A DNA stretch of 37,500 nucleotides from positions 848,289 to 885,788 of the forward strand of contig CAUYUJ010015693.1 of the NCBI GenBank assembly GCA_963575745.1, in the 5' to 3' direction. Both the position numbers and the translations under genes were made by a program. Shown here in pieces: positions 1 through 10,100 of the stretch (its first letter is position 1; each line of letters opens with the position of its first letter). The notes under the pieces are model-generated. The model worked only from the letters and a program-made list of their open reading frames with translations. It was not told where the DNA came from and searched no databases. The DNA is from Prorocentrum cordatum. Taxonomy: Eukaryota; Sar; Dinophyceae; Prorocentrales; Prorocentraceae.

Positions 1-1244
1 ATCCCGGGCCCCGGGCCCCGGGCCGGAACCTCCCTTGTATATAGGGTGCGGCCCTCTCCCGGGGCGCCCTTCCGGCGGCCCCCGCGCGTTCCAGCCCGCC
101 CAAGAGGGCTCCAGGAGCGCCGAGAGAACCCCAGGATCGCTTCAAGACCGCCAAAGATCGCTTCCAGAAGGGTCAAGAGGCGCTCAAACCGCCCCAAGAG
201 GCCTTCAAGAGGCCCCCCACGAGCGCCCCGGGAGACCAAAATAGCCCCATTCCCTTCGTAAAACGTACATTTTTACGATATCAGCTCCCTTAGCTGTCGG
301 AGCGGCCAGAAAGCCCCACGAGGCGCCCAAGGACGCTCCAGGACGACTGAGGACAGCCCCAAGACGGCCCAGGAGGGCCTCCCGGGACGCTCCTCCGGCG
401 GCCCCCGGGCTGCCCAGTCCGCCCAAGAAGGCTCCAAGAGCGCCGAGAGAACCCCAGGATCGCTTCAAGACCGCAAAAGATCGCTTCCAGAAGGGCCAAG
501 AGGCCATCAAACCGCCCCAAGAGGCCTCCAAGAGGCCCCCCAAGAGCGCCCCGGGAGACCAAAATGGCCCCATTCCCTTCGTAAAACGTACATTTTTAGG
601 ATATCAGCTCCCTTGGCTGTCGGAGCGGTCCGAAAGCCCCACGAGGCGCCCTATAGGATAGCCCGAAGACAGCCCAGGAAGGCCTCCCGGGACGCTCCTC
701 GGGCGGCCCCCGGGCCTCCCAGTCCGCCAAAGAAGGCTCCAAGAGCGCCGAGAGAAGCCCAGGATCGCTTCAAGACCGCCAAAGATCGCTTCCAGAAGGG
801 ACAAGAGGCCATCAAACCGCCCCAAGAGGCCTCCAAGAGGCCCCCCAAGAGCGCCCCGGGAAACCAAAATGGCCCCATTCCCTTCGTAAAACGTACATTT
901 TTAGGATATCTCATCCCTTGGCTGTCCGAGTTGTCAGACAGCCCCAGGAGGCGCCCAAGGACGCCCCAGGACGCCTGAGGACAGCGCTAAGAGGGCCTAG
1001 GAGGGCTTCCTGGGACGCTCCTCGGGCGGCCCCCGGGCCTCTCAGTCCGCCCAAGATGGCCCAAGAGACTTCCCGGTCGCCCCGAGAGGGCCCCCGGAGC
1101 GCTCCGATACGGCCCAACATGGCCTCCAGAAGGGCCACGAGGCCGTCAAGACGCCCCAAGAAGGCTCCAAGAGGCCTTCCAAAAGGGCCCCGGAATCGCC
1201 ACGGAATCGGACCCGTGCTTGCGAACACCGTTTTCGGAGCAAAC
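1..1244. repeat. GC-rich tandem array, unit about 305-325 bp
   Basis: The anchor CCCCATTCCCTTCGTAAAAC recurs at 245, 568 and 873, giving spacings of 323 and 305 bp. Each unit is otherwise filled with degenerate GGCCCCAAGAGGCC-like words about 10-13 bp apart. A fourth unit (about 930-1240) is diverged and lacks the anchor. A related anchor (CCCCATTCCCTCGG then TTTACATTTTTAAC) is seen at 24079, so the family is dispersed. The open frames across this stretch are low-complexity Pro/Arg/Gly and I do not call them genes. Confidence 0.85.
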
Positions 1245-1280
1245 TAGAACCTAAGCGCGCGCGAAGCGCGCGCGTGGTTC

Positions 1281-1282
<2 letters not shown>
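1245..1282. repeat. GC-arm hairpin closing the tandem array
   Basis: TAGAACC ... GGTTCTA arms enclose CGCGCGCG-AAG-CGCGCGCG, a strong imperfect stem-loop. A near copy with GCTAGA...TCTAGC arms lies at 32195-32234. Both follow GGCC/CCAAGA-type repeat and both are followed by AT-rich DNA. Confidence 0.7.
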
Positions 1283-1314
<32 letters not shown>

Positions 1315-1345
1315 ACATATATATATATATATTATATATATATAT
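1281..1345. repeat. AT dinucleotide microsatellite
   Basis: Nearly pure TATATA tract with a few interruptions (TTA, TAC). No promoter function can be inferred. Confidence 0.9.
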
Positions 1346-1389
1346 CCACCCTCTATCTCTCGCGTTCCATCCCGTCCCGCGCCACGTGA

Positions 1390-1622
1390 CCCCCCTCCTC
1401 TTCTCCTTCCGCTTTCCCCCCTCACAGACCTCCTCCTCTTCCTCCTCCACCTCCTCCTCATCTTCCTCATCGTCATCGTCGTTATCCTGGCGCTTTCCTT
1501 CATATGCATTCTCAGATCGACCCTCATTGTTATCAGCACCAAGACTCTTTTCTTCCTCCTCCTCCTCCTCCTCCGCCGCCTCCTCCCCGGGCTTCTCCTG
1601 TTTGTTTCTGCTCTCTTTCTAG
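1390..1622. repeat. Pyrimidine-rich CTC/TCC low-complexity tract
   Basis: One strand is almost purely pyrimidine, with CCT triplet runs near 1435-1470 and 1550-1590. The frames across it are serine, leucine or arginine runs and are not credible proteins. Confidence 0.75.
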
Positions 1623-1642
1623 TTTGGGACATCCTCGAACGG

Positions 1643-1780
1643 TGATCAGGCGTGGCGCTCCCGCCCGAGATGCCCTTGCAGTCTGCCCAGGGGACCGTGC
1701 TCCCGCCTCGGCGCTGGCCACCTCCTCGGGCCAGGGGGCCGCCCATAACAATCCGGAGCACATGTCGACGGCAGGAGCGC
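1643..1780 (+). repeat. Diverged duplicate, copy 1
   Basis: Shares the order GGCRTRGCGCTCCC ... CTYGGCGCTGG ... CCTCCTC ... GGGCC with 2137-2262. The two copies flank the CCT tract at 1818-2033. No reading frame is conserved between them, so this is better read as old duplicated non-coding DNA than as exons. Confidence 0.4.
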
Positions 1781-1817
1781 ACATCGAACATACCGTTTGG
1801 TCATGACCCCGCCGCCC

Positions 1818-2033
1818 TCCCACCTCCTCCGCCTCCAGCCTCCTGCTCGTCCTCGTCCCCCTCTTCTTCCTCCTCCTCTCCTCCTCCTCCTCCTCCTCCT
1901 CCTCCCCCTCCTCCTCCTCCTCCCCCTCGTCTTCTCCTCCCCCTCCTCCTCCTCCTCCCCCTCGTCCTTCTCCTCCTCCTCCTCCTCCTCCTCCTTCTCC
2001 TCCTCCTCCTCCTCCAGGGGTCTCAGGGGGCCC
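1818..2033. repeat. CCT trinucleotide microsatellite
   Basis: Long CCT run with CGT and TTC interruptions. It encodes poly-Pro, poly-Ser or poly-Leu depending on frame, which explains the long apparent ORFs here. Confidence 0.9.
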
Positions 2034-2136
2034 TCTGGGGGCTCTTCGGGGGCCTCCTCGGAGCCTGCTGGGGGGTCATCCGCCTCCTTCCTTCTCTTTT
2101 CCCTCCCCCCCGCAGTCCGGCTCGAGACCTCTCACA

Positions 2137-2262
2137 AGTTTAGTCGGGCATAGCGCTCCCACTTGAGACTTCACAGATTAGCTGTCACCTTGGCGCTGGT
2201 TGCCTCCTCCTTCGGGCCGCAACGGTGCCCCCTCCAGGAGCATGGTGACGCTTCGCGTAATC
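2137..2262 (+). repeat. Diverged duplicate, copy 2
   Basis: Partner of 1643-1780, with GGCATAGCGCTCCC and CTTGGCGCTGG in the same order and spacing. It lies just upstream of the exon-like island at 2333. Confidence 0.4.
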
Positions 2263-2332
2263 CCACCAGCCCATACACAAATGATATCCTGGAGGGTTGT
2301 CTTGATCAGGGAAGCGCAAGAGCATGCAATAG

Positions 2333-2450
2333 AACAAAGAGGAGGGCAGCTGTTTGACCGAATCTCGGTATCAGCTTGAGCAGACTCAGGAGTCAATCAT
2401 ACAGGCTGTCGCGGACCGTTCGATCTGGGAGAATTTTAAAGATTTTCGAG
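2333..2450 (+). CDS. Possible short exon, function unknown
   Basis: From a TAG that could serve as a 3' splice AG (2330-2332), one frame reads as ordinary mixed-composition protein: SCLTESRYQLEQ, then SIIQAVADRSIWENFKDF. At about 2450 it runs into GGCC/CTTGGG repeat and loses protein character. No classical GT donor is visible; a GA or GC donor near CGAGGG would be needed. It could be an upstream exon of the PPR gene, because it lies 540 bp before the first PPR exon on the same strand, but no PPR motif is present. Coding character is judged by eye only. Confidence 0.28.
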
Positions 2451-2740
2451 GGGGCCATCTTGGGTCGCTGTCAGGGCCATTTCGGAGTCTTTGGGGAGCT
2501 CTCCAGGGCCTCTCTCAGAGGCCTTAAGAGGCCCGTCTTGGGGCCAACATGGAGGACATCGATCGCGCAAAGGCGTGACGCCGATGAGCACGCCCTTTCT
2601 GGAGCTCGGAATCATGTAATGGCTTCGTGCTGGCCCGCTCTTGGGCGCTCTTGGCGTCGTCGTGGAGCCGTTGTATGGGCCCCCCTTTTGAGCTCTCTGA
2701 GACGGTATTGGAGCCACCTGCAGGCCCCGGAAGCCCATCA
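2440..2740. repeat. GGCC/CTTGGG degenerate repeat patch
   Basis: Words such as GGCCATCTTGGG, GGCCTCTCTCAGAGGCC and CGTCTTGGGGCC recur. This is the same dispersed repeat type as in the first 1.2 kb. No gene is seen. Confidence 0.5.
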
Positions 2741-2986
2741 TGAGCAAGCATGCGAGAAGGCGAAAGTCACACAGCAGAAAAAATGCAAGTTCACGACATA
2801 TGTTGGTTTGTTGGTGGCGTCCTTGGGAGGCTCCGTGGTTACTTGGAGTCGTCTTGGGGCAAATTGGAGGTCTAGTTGTGTTCTTTCGATGTTTGGCAGG
2901 TGGTCGCTACATTCGAGCGAATCTGAAGCAAGCAAGCCTCAAGCGAATCGCAAGAAAGCTTCTCGGCGGGATTCTGGCACCCAAAG

Positions 2987-4909
2987 GAAGCTGGCCTGCA
3001 ACCCAGCATCAAGATCTACGGCACCTTGCTGCACGCTGTGGCCAAGCAAAGCGACTGTGCCCGGGTGGAGCGCCTGATCCAGCGGATGCACTCTGTCGGT
3101 TTGGAGGCAGTTCCATTTGAAGACACCCTCTGTGCTGGGCACGGAAGGGGCCGGCGGTGCGGATGCCTCCACCTCCCTCCCTGCTCGCCCTTGTGCTGAA
3201 CTGTGAAGGCCTTCCGGCCTGTGCCGCCGACCCTGCAGGCAGGACCCCCCCGGGGACCCCCGCTGGCGGCGCCCCCCGGACCCGCCTGGACCCCGGGGGG
3301 TGCGGTACTCGGACCCAGGACCATCCTCCTCCACCACAAACAGGACCTCCCCGAAGACCCCCCTCCAGGACCCCTCCCCCCCCCCCGTAGTGCCCCCCCG
3401 TGCTTCCTGTCCACAGCACAGGGAGTTGTAATCAAAAAACTATTCGTACTCTGCTGATTTTTCTGAGATGATGATGCCTTTCTTGATGTAGCTCGAGCTG
3501 CAGATGAGCTACAGAGCTGTTTGGCACAGCAATCGGAAGAGCATCATCAGGAGCGCTAGTCTGAAGTGTCTAAGGACCGAGGAGGGGGGAGGGAGGGCCG
3601 CCGGGACCCCAGGGGGAGGCGGCAATCTGACCCAGGACCCGCCCCCCCCCCACCCCTACCACCCCCAGCCCGGAAGGGGAAAAGGGGAGGGTACCGACTT
3701 GACTACGACGTTTCTTTGTTCGTTTCTGATTTCCTTGAGACTGGCGACAAAGACGACGATGACGACGACGGCGAAGACGACGACAGCGTCTCACGCACGC
3801 CGAAGGGTCGGCGGATCCGTTCGTTGCCTTTTGATCGAAAATCGGCTCGGAGGCCAGCAGCTCCATGTACAATGCGCTGATCAGCGCCTGCGCCAAGCGC
3901 GGCGAGGTGGAGCGCGCAGAGAAGTGGCTGAACCACATGATCAAGGCCAGCGTGCCCGTAGATGTGGTCACGTACTCCACGGTGATTCACGCATGTGCAA
4001 AGTCTAGCGACCTCACTCGAGCCGAGCTGTGGATGGAGCGCATGCGCAAGGCTGGCGTCCAGGGCAACAGCGTCACCTATAACTCTCTCATAAACGTCTG
4101 TGCTCGCGTGGGCGACGCAGACCGCGCCGAGGAGTGGCTGGCGCAAATGGAGAAGTCGGGCCTCAGTCCAGGGGTGCTCACCTACAACTCGGTCATAAAC
4201 GCGTGTGCCAAGGCTGGGGACCACGTGCGCGCGGAGTCCTGGCTCCCACGCATGCAGGCCAAGGGCGCGCATCCCGACAGCGTGAGCTTCAGCACCGTCA
4301 TTCACGCCTGCGTGAAGTCCTCCGACGAACAGAGGGCGGAGTATTGGCTGGCTCAGATGCACGAGGTGTGGGATCCAAGAACAAGCACCCGCCCCCCACG
4401 CGCTGCCAGAAAGGATGGAGATGGGAGGGGGGCGGGGGAGGGCCCAGACGCCAGGGAGGAGGGGGCCAGAGGGGAGTGGAGGCGACGGGAGGAGAAGAGG
4501 AGAAGTGGGGGAGGGGAGAGGAGGGCAGGGAGAAGAAAGGACCAGATGAGGCAGGCCAGGGGAGGCGCCAGATGCGGGAGCGGTAAATGCATCTCGCGCT
4601 TGGGTGGTTGCGTCGGGGACGACAGCGGGGCGCAGGTGGTGAGCAGGCTCCCGGGGGGCCAACCTTCCAGACCGATGCAAAATGGGTGGGGGGGAGGAAG
4701 ACGACGAGGACGAGGGCGAGGGGTATTGAGGCCCCCTCGGTTGGAAGGCAGGAGCCCTCGGCTAGAGACGCGTGCCTCCGCCGTGCCCCCGAGAGGCGCG
4801 CCTGACGCCGAGCGCCTCCTGCTACGAGTGGGTCATCCAGGCGTGCATGCAGGCGGGCAACCTGGCCAGCGCCGAGCGCTGGCTGACGGCAGCGCTGAAG
4901 ACGACCGAC
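2987..4909 (+). CDS. PPR protein, partial, three exons visible
   Basis: I place exons at 2987-3106, 3853-4365 and 4796-4909, all phase 0. Joined, they read seven consecutive PPR motifs, starting YGTLLHAVAK, YNALISACAK, YSTVIHACAK, YNSLINVCAR, YNSVINACAK, FSTVIHACVK and YEWVIQACMQ. The spacing is exactly 35 residues even across both junctions, which supports the splice sites. P-class PPR proteins are helical-repeat RNA-binding proteins, usually acting on organellar transcripts. No DYW or E domain, targeting peptide, start codon or stop codon is visible. The acceptor at 2986 is AAAG, and the gene probably continues both ways: a GTGAGC donor follows at 4910, but I cannot find the next exon. Organellar location is inferred from the family. 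Confidence 0.85.
3107..3852 (+). other. PPR intron 1 (GC-AG)
   Basis: The junction is TTGGAG|GCAGTT ... CTCGGAG|GCCAGC. It uses a GC donor, known to be common in dinoflagellates, and only this choice keeps the 35-residue PPR register. GGAGGC occurs at both borders. Inside are a C/G-rich stretch (3230-3400), a GACGAC tract (3750-3790), and a short protein-like frame (3474-3558, FLDVARAADELQSCLAQQ) after a TTTTTCTGAG acceptor-like site. That frame could be an alternative exon, but it would break the PPR register. Confidence 0.65.
4366..4795 (+). other. PPR intron 2 (GT-AG)
   Basis: The donor is CACGAG|GTGTGG and the acceptor CCCGAGAG|GCGCGC. Both sides read GAG|G. The body is purine-rich (GGAGGGGAGAGG around 4420-4560). 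Reading through the donor gives low-complexity Arg/Gly, as expected for intron. Removal restores ..QMHE+ARLTPSASC.., a perfect PPR motif end. Confidence 0.75.
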
Positions 4910-6044
4910 GTGAGCACTTGCCTCGGCCATCTGCCGGTCGCGAGACTGTCGGCCGTGGCCAGGAGTCGCGGTCAGGCCCATCCAGTCCCAGGGCATCCAT
5001 CGTCACAGGAATGCGGCTGAGGACGTTATTCTTGTTGTGACATGTCATGATGATCAGTATGATCATTGTTCCTCCTCCTCCTGCTCCTGCTCCTGCTCCT
5101 GCTCCTCCTCCTCCTCTCGCTCGTCCGCCCAGGTCTGGGGGTGGACCTAGCTCGAGGCCCGATCCCCCAGCTGCGCCCCGGTGTCGCCACACACGGCATG
5201 CCTGGCATGCCCCCGGGCACATCTGCCGCATCCGCGTGCGGTCTCCCGCCCCACTCCTACCTCCAATCTCATACCTCCTCCTCCTCCTCCTCCTCCTCCT
5301 CCTCCTCCTCCTCCTCCTCCTCCTCCTCCTCCTCCTCCTCCTCCTCCTCCTTTCCTTCCTCCAACCTCCTGCCCTGGAGTCCCGCCTCGGGCCCCAAGGC
5401 CTGCACGAGTGGGCCCAGCGCAGAAGGTCTCGCGCAAGGGGGGAAGTAAAGTTTGAAGGGGGCGCGACCCAGGGTGGGCCGGTTTCGGCTCGGGTCCCTT
5501 CGTACCAGGTACCGTACCATGTTGGACTCCGCTTCACTTGGAGCGATTCCTGTTGGTTCGATCAAAGCTCCAGGTCCGTCCAGTTTCGTTCGGTTCCCGT
5601 CGCGCTGGTCGGATCAGTCCGATTCAGACCATTCATGTTGTTCAGCGGTCGACGGGTTTATGACCCTACGACCAGGGTTTCATCTTGGACCTCGGATCGT
5701 TGATACATCGATCGGTGCCCCGATCTATCGCAGATGGTGTTGAGTCATCGATCGGCGGGACTCTCGATCGGACACCCTGGCGATCAGTTTCGCCCGCGGT
5801 CGGTTTCTTTCGGTGGTCGGTTTCGCCAGCGGTTGGCCCTGCCTGTTGTCGGTTGCGTTGGCGGCGTTCGCCTAGCAGCATATCAACGCCGCCGCCTCCG
5901 TCGTCGTCGGCATCGGCACCGCTGCCGCCCCTACCCGTCGTCTGCCCCGCCGGGATCGCCGTCGTCCTCGCCCTTCGGCGGCTCGGTCGTCGCCAGTCGT
6001 CGCGGGCGGGTGGACGCTGACCTACTTTGACAGGCGAGCGCACC
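4910..6044. other. No gene recognised; CTC/CTG and CCT tracts
   Basis: The PPR donor at 4910 opens this stretch. It holds a CTC/CTG mix at 5070-5120, a pure CCT microsatellite at about 5273-5352, and 500 bp with CGATCGG words (5690-5770). I looked for a further PPR exon and did not see one. Confidence 0.6.
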
Positions 6045-6264
6045 GGCCCTGACGGGCGGGCGGAGACAGGGAGGAGGGGAAGGGGGAGGAGGAGGAGGAG
6101 GAGGAGGAGGAGGAGGAGGAGGAGGAGGAGGAGGAGGAGGGGAGGGGAGGAGGGGGGAGGAGGAGGAGGGAGGAGGGGGAGGAGGAGGAGGAGGAGGAGG
6201 AGGAGGAGGAGGAGGAGGAGGAGGAGGAGGAGGAGGAGGAGGACAGGCCCTGACGGGCGGGCGG
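6045..6264. repeat. GGA microsatellite between direct repeats
   Basis: A GGA array (about 6080-6242) is flanked on both sides by the same 19-mer, GGCCCTGACGGGCGGGCGG (6045-6063 and 6246-6264). Long Arg or Pro frames on both strands are artefacts of the array. Confidence 0.8.
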
Positions 6265-6930
6265 GCTGACCCTAGCGGGCGGGTCGGGCGGGCGGGCCCG
6301 CACGGGCGGTCGGGCCGTCGGAGCCCTGGCGGGGCAGGCGGATCGGGCGGGCGCGGCGTCACGGGCCCGCCAGGGAGGGCGGGACACTACAGCGGGCGCG
6401 TCGGTTTTCCAGCGAACGGATGTGCGAACCTTCACGGATGAGTCGGGCGGGCGGACCTTGACGGGCGGGTCGGGCGGACGGACCCCAACGGGCGGGATTT
6501 GGGCGAGCGGGCGGGTCGGGCAGGCGACCCCTCACGGGCGGGTGGCGCGGGCGGGACATCACAGCGAGTGTGCGGGCTTGCCAGCAGACGAACCTGCGGA
6601 CCTTGACGGGCGGGTCGGAAGAAGGCCGACCAGCACCACGAACAACGACCACGACCACGACGACGAACAACGGCGAAGAGAAGACAGCAAAGTCGCCTAC
6701 GACGACAAACGAGCGAAGGCGACCACGACGATGAACGACGACCGCGAAGCAGGCCGCGGGCGAAGCGGACCGGACAACTGGGCGAATCCGACCGGGGGCG
6801 AAGCCGGTTGGCTTCGCAGGCAGGCGCAGGCAGGCACGACGGGCTCCGACTGGCCCCTGCCTCCCCGGGAGGCAGGGGCCAATGCGACAGACGGGCAGGT
6901 TTGATCGGGCGGGTGCTTCCTGAGGAGTGA
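6265..6930. repeat. ACGGGCGGG minisatellite with a perfect hairpin
   Basis: ACGGGCGGG and TCGGGCGGG words recur irregularly to about 6620, followed by an ACGACGA-rich patch. At 6851-6881 TGGCCCCTGCCTCCC is followed by one base and its exact reverse complement, a 15-bp perfect stem. It is not followed by a T run. Confidence 0.6.
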
Positions 6931-7994
6931 GGACGGACAGCCATGACGGAGGAGGGGACGCGGGACGGAAAGGTAGAAGGAGGAGGAGGAGGAGAGTTGT
7001 GGCAGCAGGAAGGGGAGGAAGGCGGCGGAGACGGCAGAAGAAGAGGAGGGGAAGGAGGGAGAGGATGGGGCATGGAGGGGGGAGGACGGCGGAGGACGGA
7101 GGATCGGAAGACTCGGAGAGGGCACGCGGCGCCGCGACCATGATGAGCAGGGCGCGTTCGATGGGGCCCAGCGCCACTTCACTGATCCACGGAGGCAGTG
7201 TGTGCACCCCCCCTCCCAGCCTCTCAGGGCGGGGTCAAAGACAGCGACGTTTCCCCCACCGCCGCGAGCGAGCGTTTTCTTATTCGGCGCTTCGGCATTG
7301 GGCGGATGAGGGGGGGAGGGGGGGGGGTCTGGCTCCGGACATCGGCTTAGTGCGACTGTTTGCGGCAATGCGTCCTATGAGGGAGACTCCACCTGCTCGG
7401 AACAGGCGCCCAAAAACAGCCAAGATCCACTCCAGGGGGGGGGGGGGGGGAAGGGGGGGGGCGAGGGCCCGCGCCGATCGGCGAAACAACGAGTAAGGAA
7501 ACGATCACCAGCCGAGCCCGACACTGGTACTGTTTCTATCTGCCTCGGGGGGGAACATCACTCGAACATATCAGTTTTGCTTACTTCCCCCCACGCCTAG
7601 GGCCCAGGCCCACCGACATGCAATCCGTGGGCATGTTTGAGAGGAGGCGCATGGCCCATGACTACAGCTCATGCGCTCGGTCCCTAGGGACCCGTCCATG
7701 CACCTCGGGGGATGCCACTCTCGCAGCACGCCGCATCGTCACTTGGGCGGCGCACGTAAATCATGAGGAGGAGCTGCTCGGAGATCACCGTCGACCCCAG
7801 CACCTATAGCAGGACTGGCGGCTTCCCCCAGCTCCACAGCCTTGTCCTGGGATAGTGTCGGCGGTGGGCCCCGGCGATCGGAAGCCACACCTCCGCCCCG
7901 TCCGGGCCACGGACATACCGAAGTCAAGTTCGACCATGGGCTCCGCCGCCGCCCGAAAGGTCACGAGATGGGCAAGCATAAAACGACGCGAAGA
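6931..7994. other. No gene recognised; GGA-rich then ordinary DNA
   Basis: 6950-7110 is GGA-rich and 7430-7460 has G runs. 7480-7994 has balanced composition, but I see no convincing frame on either strand. Confidence 0.5.
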
Positions 7995-8152
7995 TCGGGA
8001 CAAAACCGGATCGGGATAACTCGAAATCTCTGAGAATCGGCGGGTTTGGAGGATGTATTGGGCGCCGCGGCCGCTCCAGAGCGTTCCGGAACGCTCTGAG
8101 AGCGCTCCAGAACGCTCTGGAGCGATTTATCCCGATCCTAGCTTTGTTTTAA
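7995..8152. mobile_element. Inverted-repeat element with central palindromes
   Basis: Arms GGATCGGGATAA (8008-8019) and TTATCCCGATCC (8127-8138) are exact 12-bp inverted repeats. Between them lie a 22-bp perfect palindrome (8077-8098, CAGAGCGTTCC and its complement) and a second imperfect one. The ends (TCGGGACAAAACC and GCTTTGTTTTAA) fit the TC...AA pattern of other elements here, but I find no target duplication. Confidence 0.5.
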
Positions 8153-8252
8153 AGCACTGGCAGGCGCTCTGCCGAGGGTGCAGCCAAAGTCAACCCCTTG
8201 GCCGCGCACACCCACGCCCACCCACCTCACCGCCCACGCCGAGCCGTGGGAG

Positions 8253-8495
8253 TCGGGTTGACCCAAAAGGGGGTCCAGCGACAAGGGGGTGGTGCAATTG
8301 ATTTGTGGGGTTGCAATAGAGTTGGGGCGTGCAATGCAATTCGGGGCGCAGATGTATTGCTGGAAATCCGCGTGCAATACATTACTTGCAATACAATGCA
8401 ATACACTTCTCCGGCGCAATGCATTTGCGGTACAATTGCCCCAAATCTATTGCACCACCCCTTTTCAGCTGGAAACCCATTTTGGGTCACCCAAA
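8253..8495 (+). mobile_element. MITE family A, copy 1
   Basis: Non-coding element of 243 bp, nearly a full foldback. The ends are TCGGGTTGACCC and GGGTCACCCAAA, and the inverted similarity runs about 55 bp inward (GGGGTGGTGCAATAGATTT on both arms). The 5-bp duplication GGGAG flanks it exactly (8248-8252 and 8496-8500). Copy 2 at 29951-30206 has the same ends. Relative to copy 2 it lacks about 13 bp near 8297, between repeated AATNGATTT words. Confidence 0.9.
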
Positions 8496-8679
8496 GGGAG
8501 TCCCGCGAACAGCCGGATATAAGCGAGCTGCGATCGGCAGCCACGCGCGGCTGCAGAGCCACAGCGGACAGAGCCTCCACGAGAGCGACAGCCAGCGCTG
8601 GACAGGCGCGGAGGGCCCAGAGCAAGCTGGCCGCCCTGCTTTCCCACGCTGCGCCCATACGGCGCATTCGATACACGTG

Positions 8680-8892
8680 TCCGCACAAACGAGATGGGCA
8701 CGGAAAGAATGGGTACGATGCCCAAGAGCAGTTCCTGTTCATTTTGAACAGGACTCGCTGTCCGCGCCGCCGCGGCCTGTGTCCATCTGAGACAGAAGGC
8801 CGCCTGCCCAACAGCGGCCGCTGTTGGTTTGGGACAAGATTTGTTGTTGGGCATCGTACCCAATTTGTCCGTACCCATTTCGGGCGTCCAAA
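8680..8892 (+). mobile_element. MITE family B, copy 1
   Basis: 213 bp, the same length as copy 2 (10114-10326). Arms GAGATGGGCACGGAAAGAAT and (complement of the right end) GAAATGGGTACGGACAAATT are imperfect inverted repeats of about 50 bp, followed by GGGTACGATGCCCAA. The centre has CAACAGCGGCCGCTGTTG, a perfect palindrome. The 5-bp duplication ACGTG flanks it (8675-8679, 8893-8897). No transposase; presumably moved in trans. Confidence 0.9.
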
Positions 8893-8922
8893 ACGTGATT
8901 GCTCCTCCGCCTCAGCCCCGTA

Positions 8923-9126
8923 TCGCAGGCCTGGAGGTTGACACCAACACCAAAATCGGCGGTGTGCCTCCGCCGAGGGAAGAAGGTCCCGATCTGTGCG
9001 ATGGTGGTAAGGTTCTGGCTTCCAAGGTGGCCGAAATATGACCACCAAAACCGAAATCTAGGATCATCTTCCCCCCGTGGAGGCAGCCCCCTGTGTTGGT
9101 GTTGCTGGCCATTTCCAGGCCTCCAA
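8923..9126 (+). mobile_element. MITE family E
   Basis: Ends TCGCAGGCCTGGA and TCCAGGCCTCCAA are inverted. Further inward both arms carry CAACACC and TGCCTCC, and GGGAAGA lies on both. Flanks are CCGTA (8918-8922) and CCTTA (9127-9131), a 5-bp duplication with one mismatch. It lies 30 bp after element B copy 1. Confidence 0.7.
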
Positions 9127-10095
9127 CCTTAACCTTGCTCCGTGTCCTCGGCATGGTATGGAGCCAGACGGGCTCGCGGCCTGCTGGGATCCGACCCTCA
9201 GAGTGGACCCCATCATGTCGGAAACTGGAAGGTCTACATTCCCAGTGGCGTGCTGTTGTTCAATCCCTGGACTTCTTGAGGGTTACGGACGACGCCGGGG
9301 TGGTGTGGTGTATATTTGTTTCCCAGTTTTCCGAGGGGAAAAATGACAAAACATGTATACACGAACATCCCATATACACACCAGGATCTGCTTTCTTTTG
9401 CGAGTTTCAGTGCAGGGCCAGAAAAAGCGTCTGTGTATAGAGCTCGGTTCCCTATCCATGGGCTACGGCGCACAGGCGGTCCCGCGCAGTGACACACCTT
9501 CGCCAGTGTCAACCGGCATATCAGCATATGCTTCTGCGCACGGCCGCCATGGCGCGGGCCAATCTCGTCGGCGACGAGATGGACCACCTCCATCTGGTGA
9601 CGCAGGAGCGCAAGCTCGCCAAAGCAGCTCTGCGGTCGTGGACCGGCCGACGCCAGCCGTGGCCCCTGCCCAGCCCCCCCAACGGCAGCCTCTTGCTGCT
9701 ACGAGCGCGGTGTACGCTTGGCGAGCTGCCAACCTAATGACTTGGCGCAGCCAAAAGCCCTCGCCAAGCAGCGACGAGGAGGTCGCTGTCCTCACAGCTA
9801 CGTGCGGACCGCCACGCCACGCGGTACCTCATTCCCCTGGACCATTGAACCCCCACACCCGCCCAGCCGGCAATTGAGCGAAGCTTGCGTGAACTCGTCT
9901 GGAGTTAAGAGTTCTCGCAGTTAGAGAAGGCCGCACCGGTCGCACTCGACGTGACCGTCGCCGGGGACCCGCCGATGCCGCAGCCGACTTCTGTGCCGTC
10001 TCGTGCTCCACTTGTTCCCTAGCCGGCATGAGCCGGGTGAACTCGAGGGCACGTGCGACCAGGTCGCCCTCAACATGCCGGCGGCGGTCATCAGC
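9127..10095. other. Mostly unassigned; two coding-like islands
   Basis: 9528-9665 (+) reads MLLRTAAMARANLVGDEMDH then LVTQERKLAKAALRSW, which is protein-like; it then becomes Pro-rich. About 10020-10100 (+) reads HEPGELEGTCDQVALNMPAA before element C interrupts it. The minus strand of the second island is also open (ALEFTRLMPAREQVEHETAQ), so strand is uncertain. No family recognised. Confidence 0.25.
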
Positions 10096-10100
10096 GTCGA

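Noticed and set aside
4587-4805. Read-through ORF after PPR exon 2
   Set aside because: It is intron 2; the PPR frame resumes precisely at 4796 in phase 0.
5147-6269. Poly-Gly, poly-Arg and poly-Glu ORFs on both strands
   Set aside because: Direct products of the CCT and GGA microsatellites.
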